64,000 nt of DNA from Buddleja alternifolia (GCA_019426215.1 CM033394.1:46684423-46748422); one strand, 5' to 3'. Shown: positions 11,705 through 23,908, counted from the stretch's first letter. Notes: generated by a model not told the origin, from the letters alone. A program made the numbers and translations.

Positions 11705-12304
11705 TTTCACCAAAATTCTTTCTGCAACATCAAAAAAGAACACAGCTTATAATTTCAACAGTTTTCAGACTCGGGGAAAAAATATTATTCTCAGCCAAGA
11801 TTTCTAAAATCAACAAACTTTTAATGTCAGAATTTTAATTCCATAATGCACATGCATATACTCTTGAAAGAATAACATACTCCATCTACTAACCAAATTC
11901 GTATAGCAACATCAGAGTAACAAATTCTTAATCCAAATTCCAACTTCTAATGTTGTCATGTAGACATAGATTCAACAAATTACGTATTCCATATAAAGTC
12001 ATTAATAAGTGCATTTCCATATACATTAAACCTAAGATTTACATAAACACAAATATCGCATGTATATAAAACCTAGATACGCAAAAATGCAAATATCATA
12101 AACATGTATCTGAAATCAGAACATAAAGAAACAATTCAACAGATAGAGATATCAATTGATTCTGAATAGTTTTGCTAAATTCACACGCTGCGATAACTAC
12201 TTTTGCACATTGGCTAATCAACAGACAATTTAACACTACATCAATTGAATTCGATACACAATGAGAATTCTCACTGAAAAAATGATAATGATCGGAAATT
12301 TTAC

Positions 12305-12470
12305 CTGATCGGAGAACGGCGGTTCGCCGGAGAGGTTGCGAAGCGGTTCGATTGATGAACAAAATTGCAGATGTTTGCAGCGCGATGAAATATGAAAATC
12401 TGATCGGCGTCGGAGAGTGGCGAATCGGCGGAGAAAATTCGAGTTCAGTTAGCCTCGAGAGCTACATACA
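12305..12470 (-). other. Non-coding first exon (5' UTR) of the long minus-strand gene
   Basis: On the minus strand a GC-richer block ends with the donor GATCAG|GTAAAAT at 12305/12304. The next exon opens after the acceptor GTTGCAG| at 11722, 17 nt before the ATG at 11704. This implies a 5' UTR intron of about 580 bp. The transcription start (about 12470) is a guess from the sharp change to AT-rich flanking DNA. No clear TATA box was found. Confidence 0.45.
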
Positions 12471-13110
12471 CACTTTTTGTATCTGGTATTTTGATTAATA
12501 GGATCTTAAAAGAGATTTATCTATCTTAAGAATATATATAGTTATGGGTGTAAGTAATGATTGAGATACGGAGAAGTAAAATAAATAAATTAGTAGTAAG
12601 GAACTAAGGGTACAATTTTCAGTCGGAAAATTCTAATTCGCTCCCAATTTGTTCATGCTCAAATGTATTTTATAAAATGAGTGACTAATCATATAGGTGT
12701 GATCGAGCGCCGAACGACAATTTCCCCAATCAACCTATCATTTTCTTTTCATTTTTCAATTTTGCTACTAATTATTCATATTATTTTTCAAAATAGTTTT
12801 CCTTTTAAAATTTGAGGAATTATAATTCTACTTCAAACATTATTTAGTTTCTAGGTTTGTGCTCTAAGTCTATCAAATTTGCATGGTTAGGAGCTTGCCA
12901 TTAGATTAGATTATTCAACCATCATTTTCTATTTTTCACTATTTGGATTTAATTTTATTGTAGATAATGAACACACAATAGTGGTCGCTCTTTCGCAAGT
13001 TAGGAATTCAGGACGTAGAGTTCGTTATTCATGTAAGTGTAGTATAATATATTGATGGTCGATTTATAGTACTTATTTCATTTGAGATTGTTAATGAGGT
13101 TGGAATAATA
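12471..13110. other. Intergenic AT-rich DNA, nothing recognised
   Basis: This is the presumed promoter side of the long minus-strand gene. It is AT-rich without a convincing open frame, repeat or RNA gene. Confidence 0.5.
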
Positions 13111-13117
13111 GCACTAA

Positions 13118-13445
13118 GACCATCTCCAATCCACATCATTTTGCGATAGAAATGGTCATTTTGGCGCACGTTGTGTTCTCCATCCCTTGCTATTATTTGC
13201 ACCCAAATTGGTGCAAATGAACAGTAGCACGTTGTATCTGGCGTGCAATTGTTGATGTAAGCCCATTTTTTTTATTTGTTAAAATATGGATAATAGTATA
13301 AAAATAGGTGTAAAAAGGAATATTTTAGAAAATATCATATTTGGTGTTAAAAATAGAGTTGTGGGTTGGAGTAAATTTATTATACAACAATACCAAAATG
13401 ATGCAAAAGTTACACCATTTTTATGTTTATAGTTTGGAGAAGCTC
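13118..13445. mobile_element. Tourist-like (PIF/Harbinger) MITE
   Basis: A 328-bp sequence has imperfect terminal inverted repeats (left GACCATCTCCAAT, right complement GAGCTTCTCCAAA). It is flanked on both sides by TAA (13115-13117 and 13446-13448), the TWA-type target duplication of PIF/Harbinger elements. It has no coding capacity. Confidence 0.6.
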
Positions 13446-13527
13446 TAAGGCAGATGTTTTAAAGTGTTGGTGGGGAGTGGTGACTAAATTAGATTAAATG
13501 TCGCAAAATGACCGTTAATTTTTTATT

Positions 13528-15650
13528 TTATTTTTTGATTCTGGGGAGGGGGGATACCTAACACGACTACCCCAACAGACCCGGGATAATAGTCGTAACA
13601 CGGGGCAAGTTAATGCCCATTTTATCTATTTTTAGAAGGAGGTTGAGCTCTGCATCCGGATTGGTGATACCACAAAAATCCAAATTAAGGCCCATTTTAG
13701 CCAAGTAATCAGCCAATCGGTTCACCTCCCACCAAATACGAATAATTTCTACCTGCCAAGGTCGAGAAATCATGTCACGAATTTTTTGTATTGTCACAAA
13801 ATAGCGGTGGGCAAAGGTAGCTTGCATGATTTCCTCGGTAGCTTCGACACAATCGGTTTCCACAATAATTTTTGTTTTCCTCACATCCCAGGCATCCTCC
13901 AATCCCTTTAAAATTGCCATGAGTTCCGCATGGAGTACAGAATCACAAGTGACCTTTCCACTAAAGCCATGCAACCGATTACCATAACAGTCTCGCATCA
14001 AGCCACCAATTCCAGCAGTCGTCGAGTTGCCGCTGTCAGCGTGGGGAACTGCCGTATCCACGTTGATCTTAACACTCTCATGGTCCGGTTTGGACCAACC
14101 CACATGAAGGATTTGCTCGTTTAAATCAAGGTTGACAGAATGGGCAAGTTGAGATTCCTCAATACGGTGTCGAAGGTTGGCGACGTCCACGTGAGGGTTC
14201 CCTTGGGTCTTGCTATGAGTCATCTCGTTACGTACTTGCCACATGAAATAAAGTATCTCAGCAAAAGTAATATCCCAACGATCACTCCACTCATACCTGT
14301 TCGCAGGGGGTGGTAAGGTTCCAATCTACCCACTCCTTGGCCGCAAGAGAAAAGAAAGTTCGGTGGTGTCGAGGCGCGACAAGCCTTTGCCAAACGTTCT
14401 TAGCCCACGAGCAGTCCCGAAGAGCGTGAATGTTGGTATCATTTGGATGGTTACATAGCTTGCACATTGAATCGATAGTGAGATGCCTTAGTCGCATTTG
14501 ATCCCCCGTCAAAAGCTTGCCGTGTCTAAACAACCAAAGTAGGGATTTCCGACGGTAAGGGCCTTTTAATTTCCAAAGGTGACGCCATTTTTTGCCCTCT
14601 CCTTGGTGATTATTCGATTGAGTAAGCGCCTCGTAAGCACTCCTACAAGAGTACAACCCGTTATGAGTATGTTTCCATATCAAAGCATCCGCGATATTAC
14701 ACATAGGGTCCAACGTAGTTTCTTCCAGGAGCTGTCTGATAGGGGCCGAAATACATGGTAATTCCGACCAAAGCCATCCGTGGGTGCTATCCCAGTATCT
14801 AGCCACACTGCGCTGAAGAGAAGCAAGATCGAGATGGTCTTCAGTATGTTGAACAATCGCCGAGTCGCCAATCCAACGATCCATCCAAAATTTAATCGTG
14901 TGACCATTGCCGATTTTCCAAGTCCAGCAGTCTCTAAGGGTCAAGAGAGCATCATGAATACTTCGCCAAGTGTGAGAAGAGTTACCCCGAGCCTGAACAC
15001 GATCTCTAAGGATATACTTGTGACGCATTATTTGAACCCACAATCTGGTATCATTTGTAAGAAATTGCCATGCTAACTTACCAAGGAAAGAAAGATTAAC
15101 CGCACGCACGCATGCACTGTATACCTAGTCCTCCATCTTCTTTCTTACGGCAGAGGATATCCCAAAGAAGTAAGTGAATTTTATGATCTGTAGAAGATCT
15201 GCCCCAAACAAATTGCCAGTTAAGTTTATCGATTTCATCGCAAATACTAGCGGGAATGAGCGACATTTGCATATAATAAGACACGATGGTGGAAGTCACC
15301 GCTTTGACCAGAGTGACCCTGCCTGCCAGGGCGAGTTGATTACGTTTCCATCGCGATAAACGCTGAGTAACACGATCGATTAAGAAACGATAGTCATTTC
15401 TAAGCACGCGAGTATGGTGAAGCGATGCGCCTAGATATCTACCAAGGTTATCAGTGACATGTAAATGAGCACGGTGAGCAACCATTCGAGCTATTCAATC
15501 CGGAGTGTTTCTTATGATGCGTCTTATGATGAAAATCCGAGATTTTTTATTGTTAACCGCTTGACCCAACATGCTACAATAAGAGTCCAGAATGTGTCTT
15601 ATGATGTCAATTTGATGAATGTCTGCCTCGCCAAATAAGAGAAGATCATC
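13528..15650 (-). mobile_element. 5'-truncated L1-type LINE
   Basis: A minus-strand non-LTR retrotransposon fragment is bounded by a long target duplication. ACCGTTAATTTTTTATT lies at 13511-13527, and the same sequence with one extra T lies at 15651-15668. The 3' end carries an A-rich tail (minus strand, next to 13528), as expected for target-primed reverse transcription. The 5' end is cut inside the reverse-transcriptase active-site motif: the element begins at the two Asp codons of F-x-D-D. It is dead, as described for its coding remnant. Confidence 0.88.
13567..15650 (-). pseudogene. LINE ORF2 remnant: RT C-terminus, zf-RVT domain, RNase H
   Basis: Reading on the minus strand, the remnant opens with DDLLLFGEAD, the tail of the RT palm, then the RT thumb region (LGRYLGASLHH, WKRNQLALAGRVTLVKAV, KKEDGGLGIQ). 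A zinc-binding RVT domain follows at about 14291-14700, with CKLC and a later H/C pair (C-K-L-C...H...C). A plant-type RNase H domain lies at 13567-14244 (INVDTAV, HAELMA, ETDC). Three disruptions are visible: an in-frame TGA at about 15495-15497, a 4-bp tandem duplication (TGCG) near 15107 that shifts the frame, and a one-base shift in a run of five G (plus strand) near 14310. No product is expected. Confidence 0.88.
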
Positions 15651-15668
15651 ACCGTTAATTTTTTTATT

Positions 15669-15999
15669 GAGATAGCAAGATTTTCGCCTGACCTGACCTT
15701 TTATTAAGAAAAAAATGCATTTGGGGTTCAATGACACATGGGCTCTAATAGCTAATGAAGTGATAAGTGGACTAAGCAATCACATATGGCCACTTACTAG
15801 TACTACGTACTCGAACATCTTCACTTACTTATTGCCCATCACACTTGATCCAAATTAAGTTATAACTAGGAAAATTTTCTAAATCTTGTTTGGTCAATCT
15901 CAATTAATTACATAATAAATAAGATTAATAAAAGAGTACAACTCACTTGCCTTATAGTTGGCTTGAGTTTGACCAATCTCGGTCGAAGTTTTTTTTTTA
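15669..15999. other. AT-rich spacer, nothing recognised
   Basis: No supported gene or RNA. The open stretch that crosses the LINE boundary here is an artefact of host DNA joined to LINE sequence. Confidence 0.5.
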
Positions 16000-16480
16000 A
16001 AAAAATTGGTCTTATATATCATTCAGTCGAAAGTTTACTACGCCTGAAACAATACAATTCATATCGACTCAAACAATATAGTAAGAACATCAGAAACTCC
16101 TACTATCAAGTTTTTTGAAGATAACAAATCTTAAAAACTCACAAACGAACACAAGAAATTCTTGTGCAACTCCTATTTAAGGAGAGACGAAACTCTCATT
16201 CGAGAGAGAAAGCAAACTCTCATACAAGAGAGAAAATAAAATACTAAACAAAATATCTAAAACGCTATATAAAAACTTATGTATCACTCATCTTTATCTC
16301 GTCAGATCTGTCTCTGTCCCGTTAGATCCATATCCGTCTTGTCAAATTTGAAGATGTGATGTACAACTTGAAGAAGGGTGCTCCACCCCAATCCGCCGAC
16401 AATAGTGGTGGTAACAGTGGTGAAGTAGACGACTGTTTCATCAAATCATCACCGGCGGAAGAAAATAGAAAAAAAAAATA
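16000..16480 (+). repeat. Dispersed repeat family R1, copy 1
   Basis: A segment of about 480 bp recurs in inverted orientation at 27645-28040 and in direct orientation at 57385-57765. Shared landmarks are GACGAAACTCTCAT, repeated CTCTCATnnnAGAGAGAAA blocks, a TATATAAAA element, and GTCAGAT/GTTAGATCCAT repeats. A short open frame starting MYNLKKGAPPQ (16359-16481) sits at the right end, and related sequence follows in copy 3. It may be part of an LTR plus leader of an unrecognised retrotransposon; no termini or target duplications were found. Confidence 0.6.
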
Positions 16481-16481
16481 A

Positions 16482-17179
16482 CACTAGGATTTAGAGAGAG
16501 AGAGTAGGAGAACTTTCGTTTCGTCTTTCTTATGTTTATCAAATTTTGAGTATGGAGAAATTATGGTCGAAGTTAGAATTTTCTGTTGCAAACACAATAA
16601 TGATTGCTTAATCTTTCATTTCATGATTGTATAAACTTGATTATCTTTCTTTTCACTTCATTTTCTATTTGTTTTTATTAAAAAATGTGTAAAAGTGGAT
16701 AGTACAAAATAAATATATTTTTTTAAAAAAAACTCTTGAAACCTAAGTAGGCTTTGATCATAAGACTGATGAAAGACGATTCAAGCTATTCGATATTCGA
16801 TTTGAGATTATTTGGTAAAAATTCATTTGAACTCGATTCCTTAATATATCAAACCAAGCTTGAACAACCTTCTTTGTATTTAATAAGTTTAAAATTCGGC
16901 TCGAGCTCGACTTAATTGGTAAAAAATGATGAAATATGTACAAAAATGTCAAAATGCTCGACCTCGACTCATGTTCGGTTCAATTAAAGCTCGTTTGAGC
17001 TCAATTCAATTATTAATCAAACCAAACTCAAACACAACCTGTGAAGCTCAATAATAATACAAAGAAGCTTGTTCAACAATTTGTTTGGCTCGAGTGGAAC
17101 ATTTACTGCCCTAGTCAAAAGAGCATATAGTTGAAAATTTTAGAAACCGACTGAAATTTAGAACTAAAGTTGGTTTTCA

Positions 17180-17210
<31 letters not shown>

Positions 17211-17459
17211 AAAGGGCAAAAAACTTGTTTTTCTAAAATATAAGTTGAATTAAGATATATATATACTGATATAGTCATAGCTGGGTAATTAGTTCATCAG
17301 CTCTATCTTCAGAAACAACTGATTACGGCAACATAGCAATGAAATTAGCTAACTGAATATCAAATATAAATTTTTTCTCCATTTCTTATAAATCATCCGC
17401 AACTTATATATATTTCTCTTATATATTATATATCAAGAAACTCCAAGAAACCCTCTTGA
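16482..17459. other. Upstream region of the GLOX-type gene
   Basis: AT-rich DNA. About 16744-17090 contains GCTCGAGCTCGACTT-like and GCTCGTTTGAGCTC motifs of a kind seen in degenerate plant repeats (a similar stretch lies at 31300-31600). An (AC)n(AT)n microsatellite is at about 17179-17210. A TATA-rich stretch at 17404-17435 lies 25-55 bp before the ATG, so it may be in the 5' UTR rather than the promoter. No other gene seen. Confidence 0.4.
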
Positions 17460-19262
17460 ATGGCATTCAAGAAACTTGTCTTTTTCATCATAATACTCAT
17501 CATCATTTCTTCACACTTCACTCTCACCTCACAGCTCCGCCACCGCCGCCGCCGCCATCACCACTCCCTACCCCCGGAAACCTCTTCCTCCGCCCCATCA
17601 AGATTCCAACCCCACATCCCACTCTCACTCCTCATCCCATCCCTTTCCTTCGCCGCCGCCCCACACTACCCCCCCGTCACCACCCCCGCCACCCCCGCCG
17701 CCGGAGTATGGTCCCTTCTCCAACACTCAATCGGCATCTCCGCCATGCACATGCAGCTCCTCCACAACAACAAAGTCGTAATATTCGACCGTACGGATTT
17801 CGGCCCGTCAAACCTAACCCTACCAGCCGGCAAATGCAGGTTCAACGACGAAGCCATACCCGAAGACTGCACGGCGCACTCCGTTCTTTACGACGTCGCT
17901 TCCAATGCCTTCCGCCCCCTCGCGGTCCAAACCGACGTCTGGTGCTCCTCCGGCGCCGTCAACCCTAACGGCACGTTAATTCAAACGGGAGGGTACCACG
18001 CCGGCGATCACAAAATACGACTCTTCACACCGTGCGATGATGATGATCAATGTGATTGGATTGAACTGATGCAGAATCTAACGGTCCAGAGATGGTACGC
18101 TTCTGATCATATCCTCCCTGATGGAAGAGTAATAGTCGTGGGTGGAAGACGCGCTTTTAGTTATGAATTTTTCCCTAAAAACGCTAAAAGCGTGTTTTAC
18201 TTTCCGTTTTTGAAAGAAACCACGGACCCTAAAGAAGAGAACAATTTGTACCCATTTTTGTACCTATTACCCGACGGAAATCTATTTGTGTTCGCTAATA
18301 AACGTTCAATAATCCTTGATTATGTTAACGACAAGATTATCAAAGAATTACCGGTAATCCCCAGTGAAAAAAGAACGTATCCGGCTACCGGGTCGTCTAT
18401 AATGCTGCCGTTGAGGTTAACTAACGGTGGCGGAGCGGTGGTGGAGGTGATGGTGTGCGGCGGCGCAAAGGGTGGGGCTTATGTGAAAGCTGTGAAGGGT
18501 TCACACGTGGCGGCTTCGAGATCATGTGGGAGGATCCTGGTCTTCGACCCGGATCCGAAATGGGTTATGGAAGATATGCCGATGGGTCGGGTCATGTCCG
18601 ATATGATACTTCTGCCGACCGGTGATGTTATAATTATGAATGGGGCCACGAAGGGAACCGCGGGTTGGGAATGCGCGGTGGACCCGGTTTTGAACCCGGT
18701 TATGTACTACCCGAATGAACCGGATTTGAGAAAAAGATTCAGTGTGCTCAACCCTACTACAATAGCTAGGATGTACCACTCAGCAGCTATACTATTGCCA
18801 GATGGCAGAATTTTAGTGGGTGGGAGTAATCCGCACGTGACGTACAACTTTACTAACGTGAGGTACCCCACGGAGCTGAGCTTGGAAGCGTTTGCCCCAC
18901 CTTACCTGGCCCCACAGTACGCTTATCTCCGCCCTTCGATTCTGTCAGTGGAGAGCCTAGGCAGTGATAATGTAATATCCTACGGTCAGGATTTTGCCAT
19001 TACTTTCAGCTTAGGGGTGTACCAGCCTGCGGGGGAGTACATGGTAACGATGGTTGCACCCTCATTTACTACGCATTCATTTGGTATGAACCAAAGGCTT
19101 CTAGTGTTGTACATTGTGGAATTACAGCAGCTTTCTGCTTTTGGGTATAAAGTTAGTGTGCATGCGCCTCCATCGGCTAATGTTGCACCCCCGGGTTATT
19201 ATATGGTGTTCTTGGTGCACCAAGGTGTGCCTAGTCATAGTGTTTGGATTAGATTGATGTGA
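17460..19262 (+). CDS. GLOX: Glyoxal oxidase-like / galactose-oxidase-like copper radical oxidase
   Basis: An intact single-exon gene of 600 aa. A hydrophobic N-terminal signal peptide (about 1-24) predicts secretion, probably to the cell wall; a Pro/Ser/His-rich linker follows to about residue 70. Then come the glyoxal-oxidase N-terminal propeller domain (about 85-470) and a C-terminal DUF1929 domain (about 487-600). Residues aligning with the copper/radical centre of galactose oxidase are all present: C162 (in WCSSGAV), Y213 (RWYASDHILPDGR), Y439 and H440 (ARMYHSAAILLPDGR) and H539 (TTHSFGMNQR). The predicted reaction is oxidation of aldehydes to acids with production of H2O2; plant relatives act in cell walls and pollen. 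The ATG at 17460 is the first in frame after a TATA-rich leader. The 5' part is noticeably GC-rich compared with its surroundings. Confidence 0.93.
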   Translation: MAFKKLVFFIIILIIISSHFTLTSQLRHRRRRHHHSLPPETSSSAPSRFQPHIPLSLLIPSLSFAAAPHYPPVTTPATPAAGVWSLLQHSIGISAMHMQLLHNNKVVIFDRTDFGPSNLTLPAGKCRFNDEAIPEDCTAHSVLYDVASNAFRPLAVQTDVWCSSGAVNPNGTLIQTGGYHAGDHKIRLFTPCDDDDQCDWIELMQNLTVQRWYASDHILPDGRVIVVGGRRAFSYEFFPKNAKSVFYFPFLKETTDPKEENNLYPFLYLLPDGNLFVFANKRSIILDYVNDKIIKELPVIPSEKRTYPATGSSIMLPLRLTNGGGAVVEVMVCGGAKGGAYVKAVKGSHVAASRSCGRILVFDPDPKWVMEDMPMGRVMSDMILLPTGDVIIMNGATKGTAGWECAVDPVLNPVMYYPNEPDLRKRFSVLNPTTIARMYHSAAILLPDGRILVGGSNPHVTYNFTNVRYPTELSLEAFAPPYLAPQYAYLRPSILSVESLGSDNVISYGQDFAITFSLGVYQPAGEYMVTMVAPSFTTHSFGMNQRLLVLYIVELQQLSAFGYKVSVHAPPSANVAPPGYYMVFLVHQGVPSHSVWIRLM

Positions 19263-20384
19263 GTAGTTTGAATTGAGATTAATTACTAAATTCTTTTGAT
19301 TTTTTTGGTTTTGGTTTGTAGAAGTGGTAGTGAAATGAAAATTCTATTTGTCCCTTCAACATTGTGAATCAATTGCATGAGTATGAACCGTGTAAGGATT
19401 TTTGGTATTGTTAATATGTTTTAATCAATCATAAATGTGTAACCTAAGGACAATGGTCAATCACTTTGTTAAATGAACAATTGGGTTCGACCAGGTCGAC
19501 TCTAGGCAAGAATTTTCAGATCAGGAGAGTTAAGCGTAGGCACACAAAAAATATCCCAAGATTGCATGTTTTGTATGAGAATTCCACATGGCATTGGGAG
19601 TAATACTTTTTTAAGTTTAATTGGATGAGATGTTTTTCCCTGAAAAATTGTTTTTTTTGAGAAAATTCTTTGAACACGTATTTAGATGACATGCTTATCA
19701 AGAATCTTTTGTAAAAAAATAATCTCAAGTTTCTATTTATATTTTGCAAGATTTGAAAAAACTAACTAATTTTTGAAAAAAATCTTGCAAAATTGTTGAA
19801 AACCCCCATTTGGATGGCATGAATATGAAGGGTGTAAATGATTTTTGGTAGTGTCAACATGTTATAATTTTCTTAAAACTAGATGAGGAAGGGATTTTTT
19901 ATCTCGGAAAGCCGGTTGAACGGAATTTAGGCCAATCATAAAGCTTAAGGGGATTGATGTATGGGCTAAGAGCAATGTTAATCATAAGGTAAGTATGCTT
20001 ACACTTATTTTATAATTACTTGAGTTCGACCAGACCGATTTTGGACAAAAAATTTCCTAGCTATGAGTAGAATAATGCTTAAGCATATGAAAGATATCCC
20101 AAGATTTTACTTTTTCTATGAGAATTTCTGTGTGATACTGGGGCGTAATCCTTTTAATTTGTTTTATGCATCCCGCTCATACATGTGGTTTTTATAACGA
20201 ATGTGGGTTGGAAAACAAATCATGTTTTTTGACATTCAATTTGGTTTGACTTAAAGTTCCAGCTCTTTTGTAAAAAAAGATAGACGCACAGACAGAGTTG
20301 TCAGTATCATTTTCTATTTTTCCCAAAAAAATAAAGAATAAATACAAAAGTAAACTTAGAGAAAACACTCAAGAATAATATCTT
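19263..20384. other. Intergenic AT-rich DNA, nothing recognised
   Basis: The 3' flank of the GLOX-type gene. Two stretches (about 19380-19700 and 19810-20200) are loosely similar to each other, sharing AATATCCCAAGAT and TTCGACCAG motifs, which suggests an old duplication. No gene or RNA supported. Confidence 0.4.
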
Positions 20385-20507
20385 TCGTTTCAAGATACAA
20401 AATAGGAACAAATTGGAGATGCGAGGTATCGATCCCCGTACCTCTCGTTTCAAGATACAAAATAGCAACAAACTGGAGAAGCGGGGTATCGATCTCCGTA
20501 CCTCTCG
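20385..20507 (-). repeat. 60-bp tandem duplication covering the tRNA 3' half and its trailer
   Basis: The stretch TTTCAAGATACAAAATAG followed by the tRNA 3' half occurs twice with a 60-bp period (TTTCAAG begins near 20388 and 20448). The copies differ by a handful of bases. Confidence 0.85.
20414..20447 (-). pseudogene. Tandem duplicate of the 3' half of the tRNA-Ala
   Basis: The 3' part of the tRNA (end of the anticodon stem through the T-arm and acceptor strand, ending TCTCCA) is repeated 60 bp downstream of the full gene. Unlike the full copy it has CATCTCC, which would pair fully with the GGGGATG acceptor strand, and a T-stem with only a wobble pair. Confidence 0.85.
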
Positions 20508-20546
20508 CATGCTAAGCGAGCGCTCTACCATCTAAGCTACATCCCC
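20474..20546 (-). tRNA. trnA-AGC: tRNA-Ala (anticodon AGC)
   Basis: On the minus strand a 73-nt cloverleaf starts GGGGATGTAGC. It has the D-arm GCTT...GAGC, an anticodon stem CTCGC/GCGAG around the loop TTAGCAT (anticodon AGC), a variable loop AGGTA and a T-loop ATCGATA, and ends with discriminator A. Two mismatches weaken it: T6-T67 in the acceptor stem and A52-C62 in the T stem. It may be functional or starting to decay. Confidence 0.85.
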
Positions 20547-20882
20547 ATTTGATAAAAATGTGATTTCTGTATTTCTTAACTAATAAACTGTCAAGAAGTA
20601 TGGCTTTTGAAAGTATCAAGTCCAATTTTTTTGCTTATGGGACAAAATTTTGGAGTTAATTTCCTTACAATGAGAGATCCAAGAGAACATTTAAAAAGCG
20701 AAGCTAACATTTTTAACACTAAACATTGTTACAAAAAACAAGAACTGTTATCAGATTGCTAAATGATCATGTACTTTGTTGTGCTGCATCCTGATGTAAT
20801 CCCTCTTTCTGTGTCTCCCATTGCTATATACAGCTGAAATCGATTTCTCTTAGAGCACGCGAACCGTCACACTTTCGTGTTA

Positions 20883-23875
20883 TCAGTTAGACCCCCTTGA
20901 TCTGTACTTGTACTTTGTAGCCCAGAAAAGATAATGCAGGAAGTTCAATCCACTCAAGGCACACATTAGCCAGTAGAATCTCTCAAGATGATAATGATTC
21001 AGATTTCTCCCTGATAGCCACGGTTTATGATCCGAACCACCCGAAACACTGTTAACTATAGATACAATCACAGTGCTAAGATAGTATCCCATTGCTAACG
21101 ACGCAAATGATAGAGACGTCGCTAATGATCTCATGCTAAACGGCGCCTCTGTGAAGAAGAACTCCAATAGTCCTGCTAATGTGAACAAATCAGCTGATCC
21201 AAGGAACAAATACTGAAAAGCTATCCAGAAAAAGGTAATTGGTAATGGTTCGGTGGAGTCGAGCAAGCCCGAATGGGTCGCTACCCGTTTTCTCTTGATT
21301 TCAACCAATGCAGCTATAACCATGGCTATTATGGAGAGAAATAGGCCTATTCCGATGCGTTGTAGGTGAGAAACGCCCGTCTCGGATTTCGTAACCCTAC
21401 GTGCAAACGGGATGATCACGTGATCGTACAGTGGAGCGATGATCATTATGAATACGACGGGGAAAATGGGGAGAGAGGCCGGTGGGACTTTTAGGGATCC
21501 GAGTTTCGTGTCCATGGTGGCGGCTTGTTGGACCGAGAAGGTGGAGAGCTGAGCTAGACAGCAGTTGAGCATTATGGTGCAGGCGAAGATGGGGAGGATT
21601 TTGATGACGATTTTGACCTCTTCGACTTGTTGTACGGTGCATTTTAGCATACCGTGTGCCGGTTCGTTTATCGCTGCTCGGTTGAGGAACTTGAGACTTT
21701 GTGATGGAGAGTCAAGTGATGATTTTGTGGCTTTGTTGTTATCCGTTGCGTTTTCTTCCTCGGAAATTGGAGTTGGGGAAGGGCTCGTGGCCATGTTTGC
21801 GATGGCGTTGCTCGAACTTCTTGGCATGCAAGTGTTGAGTAAGGAAGCTATGAGAACCTGTTCAAAAAACAGTTTTGTCAGTAGAGCTAGGTGTGACGGT
21901 AAGTTTAGAAAAATTTAAGTTTGTGATTGTACATGCATAAAGATATGCAGTAATCACATTCTTCTGAACAATAATATGAAAAAATAATTCATTATACGAC
22001 TCTAATCTTCCAACAACATACCTTGCATATCGTCGTAAGTGGACTTCCAAGAGGAATCTTGTTCATGTAAAACATGGAGCCGGCTAGAAAGATTGGAATA
22101 GATAACAATATTGTGAAAGTTGAAATCCCAAACCCCCATTGCCACCCCTTGTTGTCCTCAATCCAAACCACGAGCGTCACAGCAATCAAGGCGCCACACG
22201 CAAGCGAAAACACAAAGTAGTTGAAGAAAGTTGATCTTTGCTTCCTCCCATGAGGGGTGCTCTCATCAAATTGTTCGGCTCCATGAGACGGTAACGAGCC
22301 CTTAATGCCTCCCACGCCGAGTGCCACCAGATAGAGGCCTAAGAAGAGCATTGCAGCTTTCGCACCGTGAACTTGCTGGCATGGAGTTTCCGGGCTGCCC
22401 GGGTTGCATTGTGGCGGTTTTAGGGAGCTTGATTGTGCTTGTACTGTGAGTATTACCAAACCCTGTTGAACAATCAAAAAGTTTGCTAAGTGTAATTAGG
22501 AGCATGAATCAACACTAAGATGCAAGAATACTAGGGAGATATTATTATTAATAATAAGTTTGTTTTAGTTATAATGTTCTTCTTCAAGTTATTGTTCTTC
22601 CCTTCTCCCCTTTTTTATATTCGGAAAGAATCAGAATTCTAAAACTTGATGAGATTCTAAATTATTTATAGTGGAGACGGGTGATTTTATATTTGACTGA
22701 TTCAGTCAAACTCATTGGTGCGATAAGGGCGAAAATTGTAAAGTGAACTATTGATCTAGTAGTGAAATATGGGCCAAAAGTATTGCATTCGATCCAATAT
22801 AAAACCACACCGGAGTGTTGACAAATATTTATACAAAAGTAACATATAATGAAGCATGATATGTCAACATAGTGATATATCCTAATGAATATGAAATGTT
22901 ATGTGGACTCAGTGCTAAGTGTAGGTAGCTAATAAATTAAAAGCCTTTACCAAATTGGTAACCACACACCTGTTTATTCTATGGGAACTGAACCACTAAA
23001 ATAATAGAATAAATAATTACCACGTTAGATATTTATAATTGTAATGAAAAACAATCAAGGAAAAATTCCAACTGGAAATCAGATTTGACCGCCAAATAAA
23101 TTACACGTGTGTCACAATAGACCATATATATATATATCTAGATTTAATAACAAATAGTAATTTAATTTGGAATTATTTATTACCGAATTCATATTTTTTC
23201 AATAAATATGTTTAATATTACGTGGTGGAAAGGGTTTGCAAAATGTAGCACTAGTGGTGATAAGCTATTGGTTGAAAAATGAGGTCCTACCACAAATCAA
23301 AACAATGAGGGACAAAATAAAAAGGAAATAAATGAGAGGAAAACAAAATATGTTTTCGACAGAATCGAGAAAATGAAGTTTGTTTATGTCTTAGCGTGAC
23401 ACATCATTAAAAAAAAATGTATGGGGTCCGTAGAAAAATATTAGTGTACCTAGATACGATGCATGTAATTTAATGCTAGTGACAATAGAAAAATTAAAAA
23501 AAAAAAAAATTCTTGTCACGTACCTAGCGTTTTATTTTATTATATTTTCAATTTTTTTGGATGTTTTCGTGATCATGAAGGATGGAAAAATTTGTCCAAT
23601 AATATTTTACACGAAATCTAATAAATTACAAACAACCCATAAAAATGACACGTTGTGCATTTATTTCAGTTGATGAAATTGATGAACATACAAGTCACTC
23701 GCGGCTAATATTAATTATAATAAATATTTTCTCACTAATTAATTATTTAATAACAATGAAATTGTCATTTGTTGACTTCTACAAAAGAACAAATTTCCCT
23801 TGCTTGAGGCCATGTATGACTTGTGATTGTGAGTTGTGAACTGGAATTTAATGAGGATTTTCAAAGTCTTGGATA

Positions 23876-23908
<33 letters not shown>

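Noticed and set aside
17456..17968. Pro/Arg-rich open frame of 170 codons overlapping the GLOX-type gene
   Set aside because: It is a frame shadow of the GC-rich 5' part of the GLOX gene; the GLOX frame has a signal peptide, both domains and all active-site residues.
20307..20531. Minus-strand open frame with internally repeated sequence
   Set aside because: It is the translation of the tRNA-Ala and its tandem duplicate.
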